Shown here piece by piece: positions 47,054 to 56,078 of a stretch of 64,000 nt of DNA. The position numbers were made by a program, and so were the translations under genes. Under the pieces are notes generated by a model that was not told the origin of the DNA, searched no databases, and was given only the letters and a program-made list of their open reading frames with translations. Each line of letters begins with the position of its first letter. Positions within the stretch are counted from its first letter, which is position 1. The DNA is from Salinisphaera sp049568105 (GTDB taxonomy: Bacteria; Pseudomonadota; Gammaproteobacteria; Nevskiales; Salinisphaeraceae), in the NCBI RefSeq assembly GCF_049568105.1, contig NZ_CP145335.1, positions 1,426,001 to 1,490,000 on the forward strand. Direction: 5' to 3'.

Positions 47054-47083
47054 TTATCTTCTAACGGCATATTTGCCAAACAT
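47054..47083 (-). CDS. CreT-like toxin mini-ORF (candidate)
   Basis: A nine-codon frame reads ATG TTT GGC AAA TAT GCC GTT AGA AGA TAA (MFGKYAVRR). It is preceded by a strong AAAGAGGT Shine-Dalgarno at 47091-47098 with seven bases of spacing. Tandem AGA codons before a stop are what known CreT toxin RNAs use to trap the rare arginine tRNA(UCU). AGA is rare in this GC-rich genome (none of the arginine codons in iolB is AGA). Expression is predicted to be repressed by the Csy complex through the crRNA-like RNA at 47262-47342. The function is inferred from architecture only. Confidence 0.6.
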   Translation of the reverse strand: MFGKYAVRR

Positions 47084-47098
47084 GGCGCGGACCTCTTT

Positions 47099-47177
47099 AT
47101 CCACATCGAACCGGTGGATTCGGTTGCGGGCTAACCTTGCTCGCTGACTCAAACCGGTGGCGTAGCAGCGCCACCGG
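47099..47177 (-). promoter_or_regulatory. 5'-UTR hairpins of the mini-ORF
   Basis: ATCCAC/GTGGAT (47099-47119) abuts the Shine-Dalgarno, and CCGGTGGCG-N6-CGCCACCGG (47154-47177) is a perfect nine-pair stem further upstream. The first may hold the ribosome site exposed or cap the transcript; the second could be a terminator for cas2-3 read-through. Confidence 0.5.
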
Positions 47178-47211
47178 AATCTAGTTAAGCAGGTTATTCT
47201 GGAAAAGTAAA

Positions 47212-47231
47212 CCAGCTTATTATTGCTTTAG
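47212..47231. promoter_or_regulatory. Predicted target of the crRNA-like guide, with CC PAM
   Basis: CC at 47212-47213 is followed by AGCTTATTATTGCTTTAG (47214-47231). This equals the first 18 nt of the pseudo-spacer at 47290 except at position 6. The minus-strand AATAAT inside it is a possible -10 for the mini-ORF transcript, and TTTACT just beyond the PAM a possible -35; the true promoter is not resolved. Confidence 0.65.
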
Positions 47232-47261
47232 AGGCTATGAGGTTTTTGAGGTACGCTGTTG

Positions 47262-47342
47262 GCTTGCAGCCGTTGAGGTTGCTCAGCAAAGCTTCTTATT
47301 GCTTTAGCTATAAATTTTGCTGCCGCGTAGGCAGCTAGTCGC
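47262..47342 (+). ncRNA. CreA-like mini-CRISPR guide RNA (candidate)
   Basis: Pseudo-repeat 1 (47262-47289) matches the array repeat at 18 of 28 positions. It keeps a five-pair stem at the exact repeat positions (CAGCC/GGTTG around GTTGA, with compensatory changes) and the 5' handle CTCAGCAA (array: CTAAGAAA). The pseudo-spacer runs from 47290 for about 25 nt. Pseudo-repeat 2 (about 47315-47342) keeps 19 exact repeat bases, GCTGCCGCGTAGGCAGCTA, at 47319-47337. Cas6f processing would give a short crRNA-like RNA. It overlaps the cas2-3 stop codon on the opposite strand. A promoter was not identified. Confidence 0.65.
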
Positions 47343-50300
47343 TACTATATTTTCGGAACCCCAATAGTGGATGGGTTCTCCAGCCCCGACCTGAATCTTC
47401 GTCGTAAGCCAGCTCCAGTGTTCCAAACGTGCGTGCGCACTGGTCGAGGTCCATATCCCGGTCCTCGGCCAGGCGTTCGAGCTCCGTTAGATAATCCACG
47501 CTAGCCCAAGGCGAGATTCGTTCGGCCTGTAGTTCGGTGTCGCAGACCCGTTCGTTCAAGCGCGCTTCGATCTCAGTCTCGATCGGTAGTCCTTTTTTCT
47601 GCGGTTCGCTGCGTACGAGCCGGTAATCAGTTTCGTCCTCGGTGGGGAGGAGGGCGAGTTCGATCTGGGCGCCGTGTTGTTCCCGGAAACGCTGTTGCTG
47701 TGGCAGCAAACCGGTCAGCCATAGATCGGATCGGGTATAGCTGCTGTAGGCCGCCAGCGGTGGTTGCTTTGGCGTCGATCGACGGCGTCTTCCTTGCGGC
47801 TTGGGCTGCGCCGAAGCATTCGAAATCGGGGCGGGTTGAGGCGTGAGCATGGTGTTTGCCAGCCGCGCATGTTCCAGATCGACGAGACTGCGATTGGGCG
47901 TCAGTGGTTCACGAGCCGTCAGGCGCGGACGCGAATCGATGACTTGATATTCCTCCGGGCGCAGCAGATCTTCCAACGCGTGGCTGGTGAGCTGATAGTC
48001 GCCATTTTCAAACCCCGGGCGTCGGAATACCGGTTGGTTCGGGAAGCCGGTAATCGCTTTCCAGTTACGGTTCAACAGAACCACGTTGGGCGTATCGATC
48101 GGCCCAAAACGATGTCGCCGCACGCGCCCGGCGAGCTGGATAATCGAGCGCATCGACGAGGGCTCGACTATGGCCCAATCGTAGTCGTGGTCGCGGCCGA
48201 CTTCGGTCACCGGGGAGCCGAGCACGATAAATAGCTGGTCAGCCTCGGTCGCGGTATCGAGGCGTTCGCGAATATCAGGCAGTTGGTAGACCGCCTCGGG
48301 GATACGCCGATCGAGGACGGTATCGAGCCGTTGCTCGATCGCCGAGCGCGACAGTAGCGGAAACTGCGAGTGATAGACGCATAGATGCATACGACAGTCG
48401 GCCGGCGCGTCGATTTGATACAGCGCCCGGGCGAGATCGAATAGCGGGCCGATATTGGCCATGCGGATCAATCCGAAGCTCACCCGGCGACCAGTTTCGG
48501 GATCGGCCTCGCAATGGCGCCCATGCAGGGTCAGCGCATGGGCAAGCAATTGTTCCGCGAAGTGGCGGGGCAGCGCGCTGCGCTTGCGGGGTGTGGTGAC
48601 CCTGGCAATTTCTGCGCGGCGACGTACCGTATCGTTGGCTAGCTTCTGAGAGCGCTGCTCGGCAAATTCGCTGTGGCTGCTGCGAAAAGTATCGGTATCC
48701 GGGCAGTCGCGGTGGCGATGAGCGTGCTCATCGAACCAAGCGCAACAGATATCCAGCGCTTGGCCCGGTTCGCCGCGGTTTTTCTGGAATTCCGCACGGC
48801 CGGCCCGATAGGCACGAAACAGGCCTTCGACCATGGCTGGCGGTAGCGTGGCCGAGGAGAGGACGACACGCGAGCCCAGCAGGCCGGCCCAATAAACCAG
48901 GCGAGTCAATGCCGGCATATCTTCCATGCCGAAATCATCGGGCTCGTCGAGAATGAGATCGGCGCCCATCAGCCGGAGCATCGGCGCGATCTGCTGACCG
49001 CCGCGCAGGCTCTCCGTGGCTGGCATCAGGTGGTCTATGGTGCATACGAGAATAGGCGCCGTAATCAGCGATCGAGCGTGTGGCGATTCGACGACTTTCG
49101 AGAGCAGCGGGTGTTGATCGATCTGCCCATCGAAATGGACGTAGCTGTCCGTATCCAGCAAGGGCTCGGCCGAACTCGACCCACGGGCGTCCAGCTCAGC
49201 TTGGCGCTGTTCGTATAAGGCCCGCGTAGCTTGTCCGCCGACTCGGACGGCCAGGTGATCGCTGGATAGATTGAGATCGCGGCGATACGCCTCGCCGGTC
49301 TGGAGAGTGAGCGTACGCAGGCCGAGTGCGATCGTGAATCGTGTCCCGCGATCGGGATCGGCGAGGGCATAACAGATGCGGCCATTTGCCAGGGTCTTGC
49401 CGCAGCCGGTAGAGGCCATGTTGACACCGAAAAAACCGTACTTTTGGCTCCGCTCGCGGAGCGAGCCGGACAGGTCGAATGCGCGATCCTGCCAGCGGAA
49501 TCTTGCGTTCGCGCTGCGTCGGCGGAAACCCTTGTGGCGCGCGATGCGGGGCAGGGCGGTGACCATGTCGGGCAATCGATGCGCGATCTCGCCGACTTCG
49601 CGCGTCACGCCAAGTAGATGGTCGTCGAGTCTTTGTCCGAGGGCGCCGGTTTTGTCGGTATTGGCGAATAAAGGAAACGCTTTATCGCCTGATGTGGGGC
49701 GGGTGTGTGCGTGACCGCTCAAGCTCGAGTAATGATGGTCGGCGAGCATGAGGCATAGCCGTGCAACATGGACCGTGAATAGATTATCGAGCCCTATGCC
49801 ACGGTCTGTTGGCCAGCGCGCCAAGGCTTGGCGCGCAAGACGCTTGGCTCGTTTTTGCCAAGCCTCGCTGCGTGTTGGTAGCCCTTCGGGGAATTGCCAG
49901 TACGGTTTGATAATGCCGGCATCCGCCGGAGCGTCGATCTCGTTCCAGGCTGCTGTAATGCCGTCGGGCAGCGTGGGTAAGGACTCAGCGTTGATGGAGC
50001 GGGCCTTGCGGCCGATGCGTTGCTGTTCGTCGTTTGCGTCGTAGCTGGGATGAACGGGCAGCCGGTGATGGGTCAGGATCAGCCAGGCGACGAACCGGGC
50101 AATCGGCGGTAAGCCGGTCATGGGAAGAGGCTTCGGCGTGTTCTGTCCATCTTTGACGACGCTATTCAGCCAAGCCTGTTCATCGATATCGTCGGGTTTG
50201 AGCAGCCGGTTCAACCACCCCGTATCGTCATCGTTGCCCACGAATGCCTGGAACAGCCGCAGCGAAATCCATTCGTGCCGGTAGCGATTACGCTCAGTGT

Positions 50301-50718
50301 TGTTGCCGGTGAGCTTCTCCTGAAAAGCTCGGCAGGCTTTGCCGAAATCGTGGAAGAGGGCGGCAAGGCTTGTAACCAGGTGGATATCGGTCAGCGTATG
50401 CCAGTCGTTTTCGTCTGCTTTGCGAAGGATGTTGTTGCGGGTGGAACTGGTTGGCACCGCCCCACGGAAATTAAAGCGTGATGCGTCGCCGACCACCCAT
50501 AGCAATTCGCTGTGATCACGCCCGCGAATCCAATGGCAGGCCACGGCCGTGTTCTTGCGGGCATTCTTGCGCAGCATCCGCCGCAGCGTATCCAGACCTG
50601 CTTTCGTGATCGGCGTCTGCCAAGTGCGCTCGCCACGGCGTTCGGCGAATTGATCGAGAATACGGCGCGTTTCTTTCAGTGCGTTCTTGCGGCACTGGGA
50701 GACGAGCAGGATATTCAC
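47335..50718 (-). CDS. cas2-3: Cas2-Cas3 fusion nuclease-helicase
   Basis: This 1127-aa protein has an N-terminal Cas2-like part (about 1-95), an HD nuclease with 'LFHDFGKA' (His123, Asp124), and a superfamily 2 helicase with Walker A 'ASTGCGKT' (about 435-442) and a DExx box 'LILDEPDD' (about 595). It degrades targeted DNA and joins Cas1 in spacer acquisition. The start is GTG 50718, overlapping the cas1 stop by GTGA. Its stop codon lies within the second pseudo-repeat of the mini-CRISPR. Confidence 0.96.
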   Translation of the reverse strand: MNILLVSQCRKNALKETRRILDQFAERRGERTWQTPITKAGLDTLRRMLRKNARKNTAVACHWIRGRDHSELLWVVGDASRFNFRGAVPTSSTRNNILRKADENDWHTLTDIHLVTSLAALFHDFGKACRAFQEKLTGNNTERNRYRHEWISLRLFQAFVGNDDDTGWLNRLLKPDDIDEQAWLNSVVKDGQNTPKPLPMTGLPPIARFVAWLILTHHRLPVHPSYDANDEQQRIGRKARSINAESLPTLPDGITAAWNEIDAPADAGIIKPYWQFPEGLPTRSEAWQKRAKRLARQALARWPTDRGIGLDNLFTVHVARLCLMLADHHYSSLSGHAHTRPTSGDKAFPLFANTDKTGALGQRLDDHLLGVTREVGEIAHRLPDMVTALPRIARHKGFRRRSANARFRWQDRAFDLSGSLRERSQKYGFFGVNMASTGCGKTLANGRICYALADPDRGTRFTIALGLRTLTLQTGEAYRRDLNLSSDHLAVRVGGQATRALYEQRQAELDARGSSSAEPLLDTDSYVHFDGQIDQHPLLSKVVESPHARSLITAPILVCTIDHLMPATESLRGGQQIAPMLRLMGADLILDEPDDFGMEDMPALTRLVYWAGLLGSRVVLSSATLPPAMVEGLFRAYRAGRAEFQKNRGEPGQALDICCAWFDEHAHRHRDCPDTDTFRSSHSEFAEQRSQKLANDTVRRRAEIARVTTPRKRSALPRHFAEQLLAHALTLHGRHCEADPETGRRVSFGLIRMANIGPLFDLARALYQIDAPADCRMHLCVYHSQFPLLSRSAIEQRLDTVLDRRIPEAVYQLPDIRERLDTATEADQLFIVLGSPVTEVGRDHDYDWAIVEPSSMRSIIQLAGRVRRHRFGPIDTPNVVLLNRNWKAITGFPNQPVFRRPGFENGDYQLTSHALEDLLRPEEYQVIDSRPRLTAREPLTPNRSLVDLEHARLANTMLTPQPAPISNASAQPKPQGRRRRSTPKQPPLAAYSSYTRSDLWLTGLLPQQQRFREQHGAQIELALLPTEDETDYRLVRSEPQKKGLPIETEIEARLNERVCDTELQAERISPWASVDYLTELERLAEDRDMDLDQCARTFGTLELAYDEDSGRGWRTHPLLGFRKYSSD

Positions 50719-51698
50719 GCGGCGGCTGCCCTGCGTGCCATGTCGTCGGCTACACGCTTGAGGGTATCGATCATGCCGTCGAGCGCTTCGACTTGGGTCA
50801 GTCGTTCGATGCAGGCTTGGCGAAATTCCTGTTCCTCATCACCGCGTACAGCAGAGATGAAGGCCTGCGGGAGAATGACGCCATCCTTGACCAAATCGGC
50901 GACGTCGAAGACCAGGCCGCCACGTCGCGTCTTGCCATGCAGCACTGCCAGCCCGTGCGGCAGGCCGAGTACCCAGCAGGCAGTCGCCGCCAGACCATAA
51001 GCCAGGTAGTTGCCATGATCCAGAAAGCGGTTGGCCGGATCAGTACCACTGCCGCGTTTGGCTCGAGTGAATTCACCGTAGTCGACGCTTTGCGTGGCGA
51101 GTTTGAATAGCGTTCGCGTGAGGCGGGCTTCCTGCGTCAGCAGTTCGTTGGTTTCTTGTGCCTGCTCTATAGCCTGGGCTTGCTGGTCCAGAGCTTTTTC
51201 AAGCCGTGCCGACTCGACGTTGAAGCCCGCGTCATGTAGGGCACGGTCGGTTGTCCATAGGGCACGAATGGTCGCCAGACGCGAGTGCTGAAAGGCACGC
51301 GCGGCTTCAAGGCGTAGGGTGTCATCGAACCAGAAGCGAACCCATTGTTGTAGATATTCGGTCGGTCGGTATTCGCTTTGCGGCGTCAGCCAAGCGACGT
51401 CAACATCGACTTCGGTGGCAGAAAATAATGGCGTGCCACCGCCACCGCAGAACCCCACCAGAACCCCGGCCTTGGCCAATTCGCGCATCGCAGCTTGCGT
51501 AATCGACGTGCCCGTGCCGAGCAAGATCGATGTCGTATTTGCGATCGGTATGTTCCAGTACTTGGATTCGCGGCCTTCGTCGGTGACGTATTCGACCCGA
51601 CCACCTTTAACGAGCACGCGGCAATGCTGAAGGTAATACAGATTCGCGCGTTTCGAATGCAGGATCGTCTTAAGATCACTCGGCGCGAGGTCTTCCAT
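50715..51698 (-). CDS. cas1: CRISPR integrase Cas1 (type I-F)
   Basis: This 327-aa protein has the I-F Cas1 N-terminus ('DLKTILHSKRANLYYLQHCRVLVK') and the catalytic region 'GLPHGLAVLHGKTRRGGLVFDVADLVKD', with the conserved His and Asp. It integrates new spacers with Cas2-3. It is the first gene of the operon and is translationally coupled to cas2-3. Confidence 0.96.
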   Translation of the reverse strand: MEDLAPSDLKTILHSKRANLYYLQHCRVLVKGGRVEYVTDEGRESKYWNIPIANTTSILLGTGTSITQAAMRELAKAGVLVGFCGGGGTPLFSATEVDVDVAWLTPQSEYRPTEYLQQWVRFWFDDTLRLEAARAFQHSRLATIRALWTTDRALHDAGFNVESARLEKALDQQAQAIEQAQETNELLTQEARLTRTLFKLATQSVDYGEFTRAKRGSGTDPANRFLDHGNYLAYGLAATACWVLGLPHGLAVLHGKTRRGGLVFDVADLVKDGVILPQAFISAVRGDEEQEFRQACIERLTQVEALDGMIDTLKRVADDMARRAAAA

Positions 51699-51751
51699 CT
51701 TTCATAGTCCCCGGTTTCCCCCGGGAGCCAAACTACCCGAACTTGCTCAAA

Positions 51752-51767
51752 ACTGGCAAGCGCCAGT
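51752..51767. promoter_or_regulatory. Palindrome upstream of cas1
   Basis: ACTGGC-AAGC-GCCAGT lies 54 bp upstream of the cas1 start. It is a possible operator or 5'-UTR hairpin of the cas operon. The rest of 51699-51908 has no gene. Confidence 0.4.
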
Positions 51768-51910
51768 GTCAGATAGAGCAGAAGATCGCTTTGCAGACTA
51801 AAGCCAAGGTAAAAAATGGCCGCTGAAAGATGCCGCGTTCAGTGTGCTCAAGCGCCTTATCTGCTGACGAGCCATTAATCCAACAGTATGTTTATCGGCA
51901 ACGAGGAAAC

Positions 51911-51938
51911 CTTCTTAACTGTCTATTAGGCAGTGCGC
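51911..51938 (-). repeat. Decayed CRISPR repeat beyond array 2
   Basis: It matches the repeat at 19 of 28 positions and lies 30 nt beyond the last intact repeat. Its CTATTAGGCAGTG core is nearer to the general I-F consensus than to the local repeat. Confidence 0.65.
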
Positions 51939-51968
51939 TCGCGGTCGTCACGGTCGTTTCGCGTGTCG

Positions 51969-54900
51969 TTTCTTAGCTGCCTACGCGGCAGCGAACCTGC
52001 GACGAGCTGGATCTGCTGGCCGATACCTTTTCTTAGCTGCCTGCGCGGCAGCGAACTTGCGCGTCAGTTTCGAGCTAGCAAAATCAGATTTCTTAGCTGC
52101 CTGCGCGGCAGCGAACCGCCTCACCCGTATTTTCCGCCATGAGATCACTTTCTTAGCTGCCTGCGCGGCAGCGAACAATTTCTTCCCGGCGCAATATTAT
52201 GGCTTCGATTTCTTAGCTGCCTACGCGGCAGCGAACGCCATGCCATCGATGGCGCGTTGGGTATCGTATTTCTTAGCTGCCTACGCGGCAGCGAACGTTC
52301 GAATCCGACCTGGTCACGCTGTTGGATATTTTCTTAGCTGCCTACGCGGCAGCGAACAAAGAGCAATTCAACGATCTGTACGTCGAGTTTTTCTTAGCTG
52401 CCTACGCGGCAGCGAACAGTCGCTGCCATTACTGGTCACCCTTGGTCTTTTTCTTAGCTGCCTACGCGGCAGCGAACGTAGGTATGGCGGAGCTGTTTCG
52501 GCGGCCTCTTTTCTTAGCTGCCTACGCGGCAGCGAACTCCCCGGTCAAACGCTCTGGTTTGAAGCCAATTTTCTTAGCTGCCTACGCGGCAGCGAGCGCC
52601 ATGCCATCGATGGCGCGTTGGGTATCGTATTTCTTAGCTGCCTACGCGGCAGCGAACAACCAGGCGATCGAGGCCGGTTGGACGCAGTGTTTCTTAGCTG
52701 CCTACGCGGCAGCGAACGTGTGATGGTCATGTCTCTAACAAGCGAGACCTTTCTTAGCTGCCTACGCGGCAGCGAACCCCTGCTGGTTGAGCTGCCGGCG
52801 CAAGTCCTTTTTCTTAGCTGCCTACGCGGCAGCGAACCCAGCGGTGCGCGGCGACCAGGCTGTCGTTGATTTCTTAGCTGCCTACGCGGCAGCGAACCCG
52901 TCGCCAAGGGCAGCCCCAACGTAAACGCATTTCTTAGCTGCCTACGCGGCAGCGAACCGAGAAATAGTTGGAACGCTTTGAGCTTACTGTTTCTTAGCTG
53001 CCTACGCGGCAGCGAACGCACAAATAGCAATCCAGTTGCAACTGGCTATTTTCTTAGCTGCCTACGCGGCAGCGAACATTCATCAAGGCAAGTTGGCGGC
53101 CGCTTGCTATTTCTTAGCTGCCTACGCGGCAGCGAACGCAGGCGCCGGCCGTTGCCGCCGGCCTGATACTTTCTTAGCTGCCTACGCGGCAGCGAACCGT
53201 GAAACGCAACCCGCCCTCGTTCACCGTTTTTTCTTAGCTGCCTACGCGGCAGCGAACTGGGTCCATCCAATCGATTGATCCCTGCAGCATTTCTTAGCTG
53301 CCTACGCGGCAGCGAACCCGGCGTAGTTGTCACCTGACAACCTGACCATTTTCTTAGCTGCCTACGCGGCAGCGAACGATGCCGAGATTTATTTACGGGA
53401 GATTCGCCATTTCTTAGCTGCCTACGCGGCAGCGAACATCGTTTTCGGTCGAAGATCGGCGTTCATATGTTTCTTAGCTGCCTACGCGGCAGCGAACCGC
53501 CTGTACCGCACGATTGACCCGCACGTCTGTTTCTTAGCTGCCTACGCGGCAGCGAACAGCACTGCGGTGGACGAAATCGCCGACGAGTTTTTCTTAGCTG
53601 CCTACGCGGCAGCGAACACGCCGTGCGCCTGGGCTACGACAGTGTGACTTTTCTTAGCTGCCTACGCGGCAGCGAACCGAACTGCCGGCGTCTTGAGCTT
53701 CGGGCAGGTTTTCTTAGCTGCCTACGCGGCAGCGAACTGCGTGCGGTAATTGCCATAAGGGCTCCTGTGTTTCTTAGCTGCCTACGCGGCAGCGAACCAA
53801 CGGATGCCCAGGGCGCCGAAATCGTAACCTTTCTTAGCTGCCTACGCGGCAGCGAACGCGCCGGAAGGCCATGCCCTCACCGAGCTACATTTCTTAGCTG
53901 CCTACGCGGCAGCGAACTCACGGCTTAGCCGAGCACCGCGTTTTTCAGCTTTCTTAGCTGCCTACGCGGCAGCGAACCCCGGCGGCGTGCGATATGTCGT
54001 CGACTTCCATTTCTTAGCTGCCTACGCGGCAGCGAACGAAAGCGAGGATTTCGATGAGGAAGAAAGGGATTTCTTAGCTGCCTACGCGGCAGCGAACCCT
54101 TGTCTTATGAGACGTAAGCCCGCGCATTATTTCTTAGCTGCCTACGCGGCAGCGAACTACAAACCGCCTATTTTCCGAGGTTGGCGTGATTTCTTAGCTG
54201 CCTACGCGGCAGCGAACGGCAACGCTGTATCAATATGGGCCGCGGACACTTTCTTAGCTGCCTACGCGGCAGCGAACATACCGAGCTACAGCAGCTTGCC
54301 CAGGCGTACTTTCTTAGCTGCCTACGCGGCAGCGAACCCTTGTCTTATGAGACGTAAGCCCGCGCATTATTTCTTAGCTGCCTACGCGGCAGCGAACAGT
54401 CGTCGGCTGGGGCCCGGGCGAGGAATCGTTTTCTTAGCTGCCTACGCGGCAGCGAACCCCGTGTTGTACGCATCCACGTACATATCGCTTTTCTTAGCTG
54501 CCTACGCGGCAGCGAACCTGTTTCAAGAGTTGCCGAACGGGCCGATTAATTTCTTAGCTGCCTACGCGGCAGCGAACAAAGAAACCGGCATCGCTCGCTC
54601 GACGCTTCGTTTCTTAGCTGCCTACGCGGCAGCGAACTCTCTGCGTGTAGTGAGTTAGGATGATGGGTATTTCTTAGCTGCCTACGCGGCAGCGAACAGT
54701 ATAGAACTTGTCTACGTTCTTCGGGTCTATTTCTTAGCTGCCTACGCGGCAGCGAACTTTTGAAGAATGACCATGTGGGCAAATACATGTTTCTTAGCTG
54801 CCTACGCGGCAGCGAACCTATTTCGAGCATATCTGGAACAGTGGTCTTTTTTCTTAGCTGCCTACGCGGCAGCGAACACGAAACCCCGGACACGTATTGC

Positions 54901-56078
54901 CGCCACTGTTTTCTTAGCTGCCTACGCGGCAGCGAACGAGCGTGCCGCCGAGGATTTGGGCGTTGAAACTTTCTTAGCTGCCTACGCGGCAGCGAACAGC
55001 CCATACTGAGTGTCCGGGCTAGCTTTGTTTTTCTTAGCTGCCTACGCGGCAGCGAACGCGCCGGTGACGGCCGCAATCAGCACCGAATCTTTCTTAGCTG
55101 CCTACGCGGCAGCGAACGAGAACCCGCTTCTCTTTCGTGGTCAGCCGGTTTTCTTAGCTGCCTACGCGGCAGCGAACTGGCAGAACGGCAGCCGCCGTCG
55201 CTACATCAATTTCTTAGCTGCCTACGCGGCAGCGAACCTAGAATTCAATAAACATCGGGCCGATCATAATTTCTTAGCTGCCTACGCGGCAGCGAACACA
55301 TTTTCGGGGTCTGTATTGATTACTCGATATTTCTTAGCTGCCTACGCGGCAGCGAACGCTGGCCAGTTGCCGGGAGGTGCGCTGATGTTTTTCTTAGCTG
55401 CCTACGCGGCAGCGAACGAATACGCCCAGCGCGGCGCCCAGAACATGCATTTCTTAGCTGCCTACGCGGCAGCGAACACCGACACCATCCGCGGGGCATC
55501 AGTTGGCGAATTTCTTAGCTGCCTACGCGGCAGCGAACTCGTAAGCAGCACCCATATCGTTTCCATCCTGTTTCTTAGCTGCCTACGCGGCAGCGAACTC
55601 GAATGTTTTGCGTGTTATCGAATCACGACATTTCTTAGCTGCCTACGCGGCAGCGAACTCGCGACGTACTATGTCAATACCGATGCGCCGTTTCTTAGCT
55701 GCCTACGCGGCAGCGAACTCATTGACGTGGCGGGTCGCGGTGCCGGTACATTTCTTAGCTGCCTACGCGGCAGCGAACTCTGAACCGAATTGCCGGCCCG
55801 GACATCCATTTTTCTTAGCTGCCTACGCGGCAGCGAACGAGTTATGAATAACCACGGCGGCAAACGCAAATTTCTTAGCTGCCTACGCGGCAGCGAACCG
55901 TCATGAGGTCGCGCATTGTCTCTAGTGCCATTTCTTAGCTGCCTACGCGGCAGCGAACGCAATGCGGACATGTGGGCGATGCTGTCTCGTTTTCTTAGCT
56001 GCCTACGCGGCAGCGAACGGGCTGCCCGCCGCGCGCCAGCGTTCGACGGCTTTCTTAGCTGCCTACGCGGCAGCGAAC
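51969..56078 (-). CRISPR. Type I-F CRISPR array 2: 69 repeats, 68 spacers
   Basis: It has the same repeat and orientation as array 1. 69 x 28 + 66 x 32 + 2 x 33 equals the 4110-bp span. Three repeats near the old end (52029, 52089, 52149) share one A-to-G change that falls in the hairpin loop, and the repeat at 52570 has an A-to-G change near its end. Two spacers occur twice (52237 and 52598; 54098 and 54338). The leader is at 56079, so the old end faces cas1. Confidence 0.98.

Noticed and set aside
47251..47278. An alternative pseudo-repeat 1 starting at GTACGCTG (47251)
   Set aside because: It needs an indel and leaves no 5' handle next to the matching spacer; the 47262-47289 alignment is gap-free and puts the handle and spacer in register with the PAM-bearing target.
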